Source: Deltaproteobacteria bacterium (GTDB lineage: Bacteria > Desulfobacterota > Syntrophia > Syntrophales > UBA2210). From it: a DNA stretch of 6,533 bases. The notes under the pieces were generated by a model. It was not told the DNA's origin. It saw only the letters and a program-made list of their open reading frames with translations, and did no database searches. A program made the translations under genes and the position numbers. Below, in pieces: positions 1 through 5,423 of this stretch. Location of the stretch: NCBI GenBank assembly GCA_019314085.1, contig JAFCZZ010000238.1, forward strand, positions 1 through 6,533. Reading direction: 5' to 3'. Within the stretch, counting starts at the first letter, position 1; each line of letters begins with the position of its first letter.

Positions 1-410
1 CCCGGGTCACGGGTCTTGAAATAGGAATCGTCCAGCCCTATGAGCAGCCGGTCAAAAACCCTGTACCGCGATTTGAAAGCCGCCGTGTGTCCCACATAAT
101 CAGTGTCGTCCACCTTCTGCTGGCCCGCCGGAACGGTATCCTTATCATCGTAGTAATAGGCGGTAAGGGTGTAGTTGAGAGAGATTTCTGTTCTGGGCGC
201 TTCAAAACCAAGATCAATCCCGGGCTGGATGAGGTATGTCTGAACCTCCCGTTCTCCGGTCTCCGCCTTGAAGTAATTGCTATCCGTCTGCCAACTGGAT
301 GCTATTCGTGGTTTGATGATAATCCGTGCGGCATCTAAATTGTTTACATGGAAAAATAGAATCAAAGATATTAACAGTATAAAAATAACCGGTCTTTTAC
401 TGACTGACAT
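1..410 (-). CDS. Outer-membrane beta-barrel protein, N-terminal part (gene cut by window edge)
   Basis: The reading frame starts at an ATG at 410-408 and stays open for 136 complete codons to the left edge, so the C-terminal part is missing. A purine-rich GGGGAGG/GGAG tract lies just upstream and serves as ribosome binding site. Residues 1-27 form a signal peptide: basic SKR, a hydrophobic core of Ile/Leu/Phe, then LDA before ARIIIKP. The mature part alternates short strands rich in aromatic and hydrophobic residues (SLNYTLTAYYYDD, HTAAFKSRYRVFDRLLIGLD) with polar turns, as in beta-barrel outer-membrane proteins. The start resembles the large BBP2_2-like / 'outer membrane beta-barrel protein' families, some of which belong to exopolysaccharide loci; family membership is from memory of style, not a search. 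It likely sits in the outer membrane as a porin-like or export-associated barrel. Substrate is unknown. It lies downstream of the Ala-rich gene on the same strand, separated by a hairpin. Confidence 0.72.
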   Translation of the reverse strand, partial: MSVSKRPVIFILLISLILFFHVNNLDAARIIIKPRIASSWQTDSNYFKAETGEREVQTYLIQPGIDLGFEAPRTEISLNYTLTAYYYDDKDTVPAGQQKVDDTDYVGHTAAFKSRYRVFDRLLIGLDDSYFKTRDP

Positions 411-567
411 GATCTCCCCCCCTCCCCTGGAGCCCTTCTCGGAGCACCCCCTGTGTTCCTCCGCATGACCAATCTGATCATGCCGCGGATCACTTATCCG
501 CGGCATGAGAGCTCAACATTGATAGTTTTGAAAAAACGGTCTTCAGTTTCCCAAAGGCCCAGGCGCC
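411..567. other. Short intergenic region between two minus-strand genes
   Basis: This holds the hairpin at 478-508 and the C-rich tract (G-rich on the minus strand) that gives the ribosome binding site of the barrel gene. I see no convincing promoter for the barrel gene here, so it may be read through from the Ala-rich gene or use a promoter I cannot recognise. The short open frames across it are not believable genes. Confidence 0.5.
478..508. repeat. Perfect 13-bp inverted repeat (stem-loop), possible transcription terminator or mRNA-stabilising hairpin
   Basis: The left arm TCATGCCGCGGAT (478-490) and right arm ATCCGCGGCATGA (496-508) are exact reverse complements around a 5-nt loop, CACTT. 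The hairpin lies 60 nt beyond the stop codon of the Ala-rich gene and about 70 nt before the barrel start, both on the minus strand. Neither side carries a T-tract, so it is not a canonical intrinsic terminator. It could be a processing or stabilising hairpin, or an operator-like dyad. Confidence 0.6.
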
Positions 568-1158
568 TTATACCGGACTCGCCGCCCCGGTGTCCTGTAT
601 GGGTGGATCATCGGCAACCGGCGGGTCAAGAGATGGGGGTGCCGGCGGCGAAAATGCTTCGCCCGGAGGAGGAGTGGCGCCCGCGTTCAGTGCCAGCTCC
701 ATGGTACCCTGATTCTGAGACAGAACCTGTCCGGATTGTACCAGAATCCCGTTCGCGGCAGTAACGACAGCAGGATCCGTTCCGGTCTGAACAAAATATT
801 GGGCCGTCGCCGTGACCTGAGCGATCGCAACCGTAAGATTGGCGGCTTGATTCATGGCGGACTGTGCCAGAGCTGTATTGCCGGCACTGGCGGCATAAGC
901 GGCCACCTCGGCGATCAGATTTGCGGCCTCGGCGGCCTTTGCCATTGCCTCTTGTAACAAGGCCACATTCCCGGTCTCCTGTGCGGTGGCGGCAAGTTCA
1001 GCAGCCTGGGCGGACAATTGTGCCGCGCTCGCGAGCTTTTGTTCCGGCGTCAGATCCGCGGCGAGGACCGGGGCCGCAAGAATCAGTATAGTCATGACGC
1101 TGGCAATCACTGCCACTAATTTTACCCCTGTACGGGAACTCTTCAGAAAAACTCTCAT
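568..1158 (-). CDS. Secreted Ala-rich helical-repeat protein with Pro-rich tail, function unknown
   Basis: I place the start at the ATG at 1158-1156 (196 residues). It follows AAGGGGGG by about 8 nt and begins a clean signal peptide: basic residues K6, R9 and K13, hydrophobic residues 14-32, then cleavage after VLA (residue 33) before ADLTPEQK. A longer frame from 1197 adds 13 residues but would start inside the leader hairpin. Residues 50-148 are dominated by Ala, Gln and Leu and contain about three tandem units near 52-84, 85-115 and 116-148. Units 1 and 2 share a pattern of GN, then AL, Q, AM and AA, with a period near 30 residues; unit 3 is more diverged. This suggests helical hairpins or a coiled bundle. 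Residues 160-196 are rich in Pro, Ala and Asp. I do not recognise the family. It is probably periplasmic or surface-exposed; a role with the downstream barrel protein is only a guess. It has a strong promoter and an unusual leader. Confidence 0.75.
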   Translation of the reverse strand: MRVFLKSSRTGVKLVAVIASVMTILILAAPVLAADLTPEQKLASAAQLSAQAAELAATAQETGNVALLQEAMAKAAEAANLIAEVAAYAASAGNTALAQSAMNQAANLTVAIAQVTATAQYFVQTGTDPAVVTAANGILVQSGQVLSQNQGTMELALNAGATPPPGEAFSPPAPPSLDPPVADDPPIQDTGAASPV

Positions 1159-1175
1159 GCCAATACCCCCCTTGT

Positions 1176-1208
1176 AAAAAACTTCCGGCAGCATCACTCC
1201 ACGCTGCC
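1176..1208 (-). terminator. Terminator-like hairpin in the leader of the Ala-rich gene (possible attenuator)
   Basis: Read on the minus strand, GGCAGCGT (1208-1201) pairs with ATGCTGCC (1194-1187) across the loop GGAGTG, giving 8 pairs with one G-U. GGAAG follows and then six T residues (1181-1176). This has the form of an intrinsic terminator, but it lies inside the 5' leader, ending about 17 nt before the ATG and directly upstream of the ribosome binding site. The stem is moderate and the U-run starts 5 nt after it, so termination could be partial. The leader also has two direct copies of AGGCCAGA (minus strand; 1266-1259 and 1226-1219). I do not recognise a known riboswitch class. Confidence 0.5.
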
Positions 1209-1283
1209 ATTCTACAAATCTGGCCTTTGATGGGAAGCGCCCTTTAACACACTGTAACTCTGGCCTAACCGTAAGGACCGTAT

Positions 1284-1311
1284 ATTCTAAACTCTTTTAA
1301 AAAAATGTCAA
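1284..1311 (-). promoter_or_regulatory. Strong sigma70-type promoter for the Ala-rich gene
   Basis: On the minus strand, a perfect -35 box TTGACA (1311-1306) is separated by 16 nt from TAGAAT (1289-1284), one base from the consensus -10. The spacer is AT-rich (T7, A4). Transcription would start near 1277, leaving a leader of about 119 nt before the ATG at 1158. It lies back-to-back with the plus-strand promoter at 1348-1376. Confidence 0.72.
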
Positions 1312-1347
1312 GGGGAATTTTAACAAACTCCTCATGTTAATTAAAGA

Positions 1348-1376
1348 TTGATCGATCCGGGCGATCCATCTATACT
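1348..1376 (+). promoter_or_regulatory. Sigma70-type promoter for the 1407-2105 gene
   Basis: TTGATC (1348-1353) and TATACT (1371-1376) are separated by exactly 17 nt. Transcription would start near 1383, giving a short leader of about 24 nt to the ATG at 1407. The spacer contains GATCCGGGCGATCC, in which GATCC is repeated. The box-to-gene geometry is typical. Confidence 0.68.
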
Positions 1377-1406
1377 GACCGCACCAATCCCTCAAGGAAC
1401 TCTCAA

Positions 1407-2105
1407 ATGCTGAAAAGATCCCTGCCAATAACGATCACCGTCCTTCTTTCTCTCACAGTCTTTCCGGTCCGGGCGTACGAGGCCCATGTCGAGGAGATCA
1501 TCAATGTCCCCACAGTAATCTGTAAAAAGGCCTTCAGCATCGATGCCACCCTGGAGATATGGAACAGGACCCTGGACAATCCCTGTCTCATGGGGCAACT
1601 CTGGGAGATATACGAATTCAAGCCATCCTACAACGTGACCAGGACCGATACGGGCATCCATATCTCCGATTCATTGGGGCTTACCGGGGATATCCGGCAG
1701 ATCGGCCAATCCGATTATGTCAGAACCCTTTACGCGGCAGGAAGTTTCGATCACTGGGCGGTGCCTTTCTTATTTACCGCCAGCGGCGTCGTCATCTTTG
1801 AATACACGAACCGGGACGAACGCTCAGGAGAGGTCACCATCTTCATACGGGGGGATAACGGCATCTCGCGATTTGTCATGAGGCTCTTCTCCGGCATCCT
1901 CACCCGCCGCATCAACAATCGCGTCGAGAGCCAGCTGGAGAATATGCATAAAATCATTCATGATATCGTCAACGATCCCCACAAGATCAGAGATGCCCTG
2001 ACGGGCCAGGTGCTAGTCGATTTTGACAGGGTGTTTCCGGCGGCAAAGGCTGGAACGGAAAATCAGGAGGTACTTTTCGATCTCCAACGCCGGATGTGCA
2101 GGTAG
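1407..2105 (+). CDS. Exported protein of unknown function, possible START/SRPBCC-like fold
   Basis: The ATG follows AAGGA (1394-1398) with an 8-nt gap and lies about 24 nt from the predicted transcription start. The 232-residue product opens with a signal peptide (MLKRSL, a hydrophobic stretch, cleavage after PVRA at residue 23), so it is likely periplasmic. No lipobox is visible. The mature part has two Cys (C39, C60), a conserved-looking core around NPCLMGQLWEIYEFKPSY, a run of predicted beta strands from about residue 75 to 155, and a long amphipathic C-terminal helix (RRINNRVESQLENMHKIIHDI, ending DP). A beta-rich middle with a long C-terminal helix recalls START/SRPBCC proteins; this is a weak fold impression, not an identified domain. 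It is transcribed divergently from the Ala-rich gene and convergently with the GIY-YIG gene, so it appears to be a single-gene unit. Confidence 0.8.
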   Translation: MLKRSLPITITVLLSLTVFPVRAYEAHVEEIINVPTVICKKAFSIDATLEIWNRTLDNPCLMGQLWEIYEFKPSYNVTRTDTGIHISDSLGLTGDIRQIGQSDYVRTLYAAGSFDHWAVPFLFTASGVVIFEYTNRDERSGEVTIFIRGDNGISRFVMRLFSGILTRRINNRVESQLENMHKIIHDIVNDPHKIRDALTGQVLVDFDRVFPAAKAGTENQEVLFDLQRRMCR

Positions 2106-2446
2106 GGTCAAAGCGCACAGCAGCCATTGCCCTGAGGTTTTGAATCCTGTCATTTCGAAGGAGCGTTCTTTCTTGTCATTTCGAGGAGCATCCTTGATTT
2201 TGTCATTTCGAGGAGCGGTAGCGACGAGCTATAGTCCCCGTAAGGGGGAAATCTGAGATTTTGCCCTGACAGATATTATAGTTTTCTTCGATAGAAACAA
2301 AGATTTCTCATCCCGATAAATCGGGATTCGAAATGACAAAAGGGGCGTTTAATCGGGATTCGAAATGACAGAGAGACGTTTTAGCCGGGATTCGAAATGA
2401 CAGGAGGGATGGCCGGAATGACAAATAACGAGAGCTCTTCAGTCTC
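2106..2446. other. Gene-free convergent junction occupied by interspersed repeats
   Basis: This gap separates the 3' ends of two convergent genes. Apart from the repeat array at 2148-2423 it holds only short flanks. The open frame 2023-2256 that crosses it translates repeat DNA and has no ribosome binding site. No promoter or RNA gene is evident. Confidence 0.7.
2148..2423. repeat. Inverted array of an interspersed repeat with core TGTCATTTCGA
   Basis: Three forward copies of TGTCATTTCGA followed by AGGAGC or GGAGC occur at 2148, 2174 and 2201. Three reverse copies, TCGAAATGACA, end at 2338, 2370 and 2402, and a degenerate fourth (CGGAATGACA) ends at 2423. The forward and reverse cores are exact reverse complements. 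Within the inner unit 2201-2338, GAAATCT (2248-2254) also faces AGATTTC (2301-2307), and there are local hairpins CCCC-GTAA-GGGG (2236-2247) and ATCCCGAT-AA-ATCGGGAT (2310-2327). Reverse copies are preceded by CGGGAT. Similar 'GTCATTTCGA...GAGAAATCT' elements are scattered in many environmental genomes; they resemble non-autonomous MITE- or REP-like elements. At this convergent site the folded RNA could also act as a two-way transcription stop. Confidence 0.75.
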
Positions 2447-2737
2447 TCACACCTCTTCGGCGCCGACGATCTCCCGGAAAGATTCGGGGCGTTCTATCAA
2501 TAGCTCCTTTTTCGTCTTCGTAAGCCCCTTGATTCTGTGTTCCAGCCTCAACGCCGTCCCTCGGTCGCCGACATCCACGGTAAGCACGAGTTGGAGCGGT
2601 CCCCTCCCCTTCAGGTACCGCGCGGCCCTGGGGCCTGACGCCTGATGCTCGGCGAAGCGACGGGCCACATCGGTGGTTATCCCCGTGTAGAGGGTTCCAC
2701 GCCTGCATCTGATCATATAGACATACCAGCTTGTCAT
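2447..2737 (-). CDS. Small GIY-YIG domain protein (UPF0213/YhbQ-like)
   Basis: The ATG at 2737-2735 is preferred (96 residues) because AGGA lies 9 nt upstream. An upstream in-frame TTG at 2746 would put the same AGGA directly against the start. The whole protein is one GIY-YIG domain: YVY (5-7, the GIY position), LYTGIT with YTG at 17-19 (the YIG position), R27 and H31 in RRFAEH, a YLKGRGPLQLV segment (41-51), and E66 in LRLEHRIKGL as the expected metal ligand. Length and motifs match the stand-alone bacterial family of about 80-100 residues, linked to DNA-structure cleavage or repair in some members but mostly uncharacterised. It is the last of four co-directional genes, 39 nt after the SDR stop (29 nt to the TTG). 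Confidence 0.9.
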   Translation of the reverse strand: MTSWYVYMIRCRRGTLYTGITTDVARRFAEHQASGPRAARYLKGRGPLQLVLTVDVGDRGTALRLEHRIKGLTKTKKELLIERPESFREIVGAEEV

Positions 2738-2776
2738 ACAGGCCAATCCTGAAAAAGGGGTGAGCTCATCTGCGGC

Positions 2777-3565
2777 CTAGCGTTGTGTTATCGGTGTTGT
2801 CGTGAGATGAAACCCGCCGTCAAGGATCAGTGTCTCTCCGGTGACGAGGGTGGCGCCTGTGACAAAATAGACAATCGCCTCCGCCACCGTCTCCGGTGTC
2901 GCCGTCATCCGAAGCGGTGTTGTGTCTTCCAGATACTGCTTCGTTGCCTCATACGTCTCGTCCCCCATCCCCTGACGGAGCCAGTCTCCCTGAATAAATC
3001 CGGGGCAGACGGCATTCATCCGGATCTCGGGGCCGAGGACACGGGCCAGCGACAGCGTCATTGTGATCAATGCCCCCTTCGAGGCGGCATAGGCGACGGA
3101 GCTTCCAATCCCGGTCACACCGGCAATGGATGCCACATTGAGGATCGCGCCGCTCCCGGCTTGTTTCATGTGGGGCACCACGGCTCTGACCATCTGGTAG
3201 ACGCCCACCACATTGATTCCGTATATATGGAGAAAATCCTCCTTGCTGAGTCCTTCAAGATCGTCGTGCGCGCAGAATTTGGTGGTGCCGGCGTTGTTGA
3301 CCAGGGCATCGATCCGTCCCCACTTCTCCACCGTCTCCGCCGCCATCCTGCGGCAATCGTCATCGTTGGCGACATCGGCCCTGCACAAAAGCGTCTCTGC
3401 GCCAAGCACCCGACAGGCCTCCTCGGCCTCCCTGGCCTGCCCCTCGCTTTTTGAATAGTTGATAACGACATTGTAGCCCTTCTCCGCAAGCATTCGAGCC
3501 GTCGCGGCCCCGACACCCCGGGCCGAACCTGTCACAATGGCAACACCCTTCGAATCATCCATCAT
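2777..3565 (-). CDS. SDR-family NAD(P)-dependent oxidoreductase (FabG-like)
   Basis: This 262-residue classical short-chain dehydrogenase/reductase has the family's normal length and all key sites. These are the nucleotide-binding TGSARGVG (12-19), D64 of the ADV segment, NNAG (90-93), catalytic N118, S146 in NVASIAG, Y159 and K163 in YAASK, and PG (188-189). After strand 2, NYSKS (36-40) resembles NADP(H)-preferring FabG enzymes. Such enzymes reduce 3-oxoacyl thioesters or oxidise hydroxyacyl or alcohol substrates; the exact substrate cannot be read from sequence. AAGGA lies 5 nt before the first of two adjacent ATGs and 8 nt before the second, so the start could be either. It follows the thioesterase by 56 nt, suggesting a shared transcript and a thioester substrate. 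It is probably not the housekeeping FabG, since no other fab genes are nearby. Confidence 0.92.
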   Translation of the reverse strand: MMDDSKGVAIVTGSARGVGAATARMLAEKGYNVVINYSKSEGQAREAEEACRVLGAETLLCRADVANDDDCRRMAAETVEKWGRIDALVNNAGTTKFCAHDDLEGLSKEDFLHIYGINVVGVYQMVRAVVPHMKQAGSGAILNVASIAGVTGIGSSVAYAASKGALITMTLSLARVLGPEIRMNAVCPGFIQGDWLRQGMGDETYEATKQYLEDTTPLRMTATPETVAEAIVYFVTGATLVTGETLILDGGFHLTTTPITQR

Positions 3566-3621
3566 TTCGTTCCTTTCTTAAGTACACCGCTTCTCTCCTC
3601 CAGGATTTCACGCTCCCACGG

Positions 3622-3930
3622 TTACACGGCAAGAATGTGCGTAGAGGTTACTTCAGCCAGAAGGCGATCCTTATCCCCGGTGATGCGGGTCCGTATCACC
3701 AGTATGTTCTGTCCCTTTCGTACAAATCGCGCTTCGGCACAAACGGTTCCCTCTCGTTGATTGCCGAGCAATGTTGTATGAAGATCAACCGCCAGGGGAA
3801 ATCCCTCTCCGTCAGGACCGATCTCCCGTTTCCCTATCGCAAGGACTGAGGCCGTCACGTCCGCCAGCCAGATCAGGGCACCCGCCTGTACTGTCCCAAA
3901 GGGATTGCGGATTCCTTCCGTGACAGGCAT
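3622..3930 (-). CDS. PaaI-like hotdog-fold thioesterase, N-terminus uncertain
   Basis: The frame from the first ATG (3930) gives 102 residues, shorter than the usual 130-150. It contains the hotdog signature NPFGTVQAGALIWLAD (9-24), where the common HGG is QAG and the acidic D24 is kept, and later strands such as AVDLHTTLLG and VIRTRITGDKDRLLAEVTSTHI. Members hydrolyse acyl-CoA or acyl-ACP thioesters. The same frame stays open 31 codons upstream of the ATG (to a TAA at 4026-4024) and the translation there (GVIEERHEEYVISAMPVTE) looks like a normal PaaI N-terminal strand. However, it has no ATG, GTG or TTG. An AGGAG lies 15 nt before the ATG, rather far. The real start may be a rare codon upstream, or the 5' end may be damaged. 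The gene follows the DHH gene by 150 nt and precedes the SDR gene. Confidence 0.82.
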   Translation of the reverse strand: MPVTEGIRNPFGTVQAGALIWLADVTASVLAIGKREIGPDGEGFPLAVDLHTTLLGNQREGTVCAEARFVRKGQNILVIRTRITGDKDRLLAEVTSTHILAV

Positions 3931-4050
3931 AGCGCTTATAACATACTCCTCATGTCTTTCTTCAATAACACCATTGCCCCATTCCTTTTCGATTTCATGG
4001 AACGTATATATTATCTCATGCTCTTACCGCCTGATACAGCGGATGGAGTG

Positions 4051-4068
4051 CTTTTCGATGTCGAAAAG
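4051..4068. promoter_or_regulatory. 18-bp operator-like palindrome upstream of the thioesterase gene
   Basis: CTTTTCGA (4051-4058) and TCGAAAAG (4061-4068) are perfect reverse complements separated by 2 nt. The site lies 12 nt past the DHH stop codon and about 120 nt before the thioesterase ATG. There is no T-tract beside it, so a terminator is unlikely. Downstream on the minus strand an AT-rich segment (ATAATATATA, around 4013-4004) could hold a -10 box, but no good -35 is visible. A dimeric repressor site is possible. Confidence 0.35.
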
Positions 4069-4080
4069 GGGTATCCTCGT

Positions 4081-5151
4081 TCAGGGCGTATCCCTGCCGT
4101 TGATCTGTGAGGCCGCTGCGGCGAGAGGCTTCCCCTCGCGATCCTGGGCGCCCACTGCTTTCAGAAACCGATCAGTAATCTTTCCGACAAGCTGGGCCCG
4201 TTCCTCCGGCTTCACCCCCCCAAGGTCGATCTTTCCGCCGGCAGCCTTCTCGTGCCCCCCACCGGTCCCGAGTCCCTTGAGGATTCGGAGGGCTATCTTG
4301 CCGGCCATCACCCCTCGGCGGGAGGTCCGGACCGACAGCAGAAGAAAACCTTTGTATTCCCCCATACAGAGGGTCCAACGGATATTCTCCATCCTCAAAA
4401 GAAAATCGGCCATCTCGGCGGTCACGTCGGGGGTGTTCAGGGCCCCCATGGGGGAGATCATCACGTCACCGTACTGGACCGAACGGGCAATAGCATCGGC
4501 AAACTTCAGGTAATAGGATTTTGGCACACTTGGATTTTCTATTCCCGCCAGGGTCCGCGGCGCGATCCTGGGAAAGAGGTAGTTGAAGGCGTCTATGTCG
4601 GCCTTCGTGACGGAACGGCTGAGGCCATTCGTGTCGGTTTTCAACCCGTAGTAGAGTGCTGTGGCAAGCCGGGGATCGACCGTCAGGTCGAGTTCCCGTA
4701 GATATTCCGTCAGGATCGTCGAGGCGCTGCCGTACGAGGGGCGAACATCATGGAACGCGCACCGTGTGGAGTCTTTTCTGAGGGGGTGATGATCGATGAC
4801 GATATCTGGCAGGATCTTCCGGGGAATGGCATTGTTTCCGGTATGGGGCTGGCTGTCGACAAGCGCAATGACCGAAAAATCGCTGAAATCCAGCTTGGTC
4901 GTGCGTACCATATCGATCTTCAGGCGTCGGACAAGCTGGCGGTTTTCGGCCCTGCCGATGGTGCCTTCATACCCGATGACCGCCTTGCGCCGGAGCTTCT
5001 GGGCGAAGATGTATTTCAGAGCTGCGGCCGACGCGATCGTGTCGGGATCGGGATTATTATGGCACATAATCAGAATAGCACTTCTCCTCCCTACCAGAGA
5101 GAGCATCGTCTCCGCGGGATGGTCCGGGGTATGTCCTTTAGAGGCCACCAT
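4081..5151 (-). CDS. DHH/DHHA1 family phosphoesterase (NrnA / c-di-AMP phosphodiesterase-like)
   Basis: A 356-residue soluble protein with no signal or membrane segment. The N-terminal DHH domain shows HNNPDPDTIASA (31-42, metal-binding His and Asp residues), VDS (98-100), the diagnostic DHH at 120-122 (IVIDHHPL), and a GLKTDT segment (169-174). The C-terminal DHHA1 domain ends with GTGGGHEKAAGG (295-306), the substrate-binding glycine-rich loop. Stand-alone proteins of this type (NrnA, Pde2, DhhP, CnpB) use Mn2+ to cleave nanoRNA, pAp, pApA or c-di-AMP. Which of these applies cannot be told from sequence. AGAAGGG lies about 9 nt before the ATG. It is divergent from the diadenylate cyclase gene with 272 nt between starts, which favours a c-di-AMP or pApA role. 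It may head the thioesterase-SDR-GIY-YIG transcript, though the 150-nt gap and palindrome after it allow a separate promoter. Confidence 0.9.
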   Translation of the reverse strand: MVASKGHTPDHPAETMLSLVGRRSAILIMCHNNPDPDTIASAAALKYIFAQKLRRKAVIGYEGTIGRAENRQLVRRLKIDMVRTTKLDFSDFSVIALVDSQPHTGNNAIPRKILPDIVIDHHPLRKDSTRCAFHDVRPSYGSASTILTEYLRELDLTVDPRLATALYYGLKTDTNGLSRSVTKADIDAFNYLFPRIAPRTLAGIENPSVPKSYYLKFADAIARSVQYGDVMISPMGALNTPDVTAEMADFLLRMENIRWTLCMGEYKGFLLLSVRTSRRGVMAGKIALRILKGLGTGGGHEKAAGGKIDLGGVKPEERAQLVGKITDRFLKAVGAQDREGKPLAAAASQINGRDTP

Positions 5152-5423
5152 GAATGAATACCCTTCTCCCCGGGATCAAATCCGGAGCACATTCTGAGCG
5201 CTACAACGGTACCACAGGAAGTTGTGAATCTGTTTTTCCTACTAACACGATACCAGCATCAATTTCAAGATGTATGAAAGAAAGATATTGCCAAAGATTG
5301 CCGTATTGTACTACACTTACGCGGAATGCGTGTCTATCCGGTAACACCGTATCCGTCATTGGTTGCGGATACATCGGACTCAGGACCTTTCTTCCCGCGT
5401 CAGACTTTTGAAAACAGGGTGCC
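5152..5423. other. Divergent intergenic region between phosphoesterase and diadenylate cyclase genes
   Basis: It must carry promoters for both directions. For the plus strand the best candidate is TTGCCA (5288-5293) with TACACT (5312-5317), an 18-nt spacer, both imperfect. A 7-bp stem GTATCCG (5349-5355) / CGGATAC (5366-5372) with a 10-nt loop lies in what would be the cyclase leader; TATCCG also occurs at 5335-5340. No recognised c-di-AMP (ydaO) or other riboswitch was seen. The open frames on either strand here lack family resemblance and ribosome binding sites. Confidence 0.5.
5288..5317 (+). promoter_or_regulatory. Candidate promoter for the diadenylate cyclase gene
   Basis: TTGCCA (5288-5293) and TACACT (5312-5317) are 18 nt apart, each matching four of six consensus bases. 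Transcription would begin near 5324, giving a leader of about 100 nt that contains the GTATCCG/CGGATAC hairpin. This is a weak match and only the best candidate I see. Confidence 0.3.

Noticed and set aside
453..1091. Plus-strand open frames (103, 73 and 75 residues) opposite the Ala-rich gene
   Set aside because: They are shadows of the minus-strand gene, with Arg/Pro-rich low-quality translations and no family resemblance.
2023..2256. 77-residue plus-strand frame ending in the repeat array
   Set aside because: It overlaps the end of the 1407-2105 gene in another frame and then translates repeat DNA (LSFRGAVATS), a common artefact of this repeat.
2148..2423. CRISPR array
   Set aside because: Copies occur in both orientations with uneven short spacing and no uniform spacers; this is an inverted dispersed repeat.
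2783..3454. 223-residue plus-strand frame opposite the SDR gene
   Set aside because: Antisense shadow; the minus-strand SDR has every catalytic motif, while this frame is rich in His, Arg and Cys without a domain.
5152..5423. c-di-AMP (ydaO-type) riboswitch or tRNA upstream of the cyclase
   Set aside because: No recognisable conserved core or cloverleaf could be found; only one simple hairpin is present.
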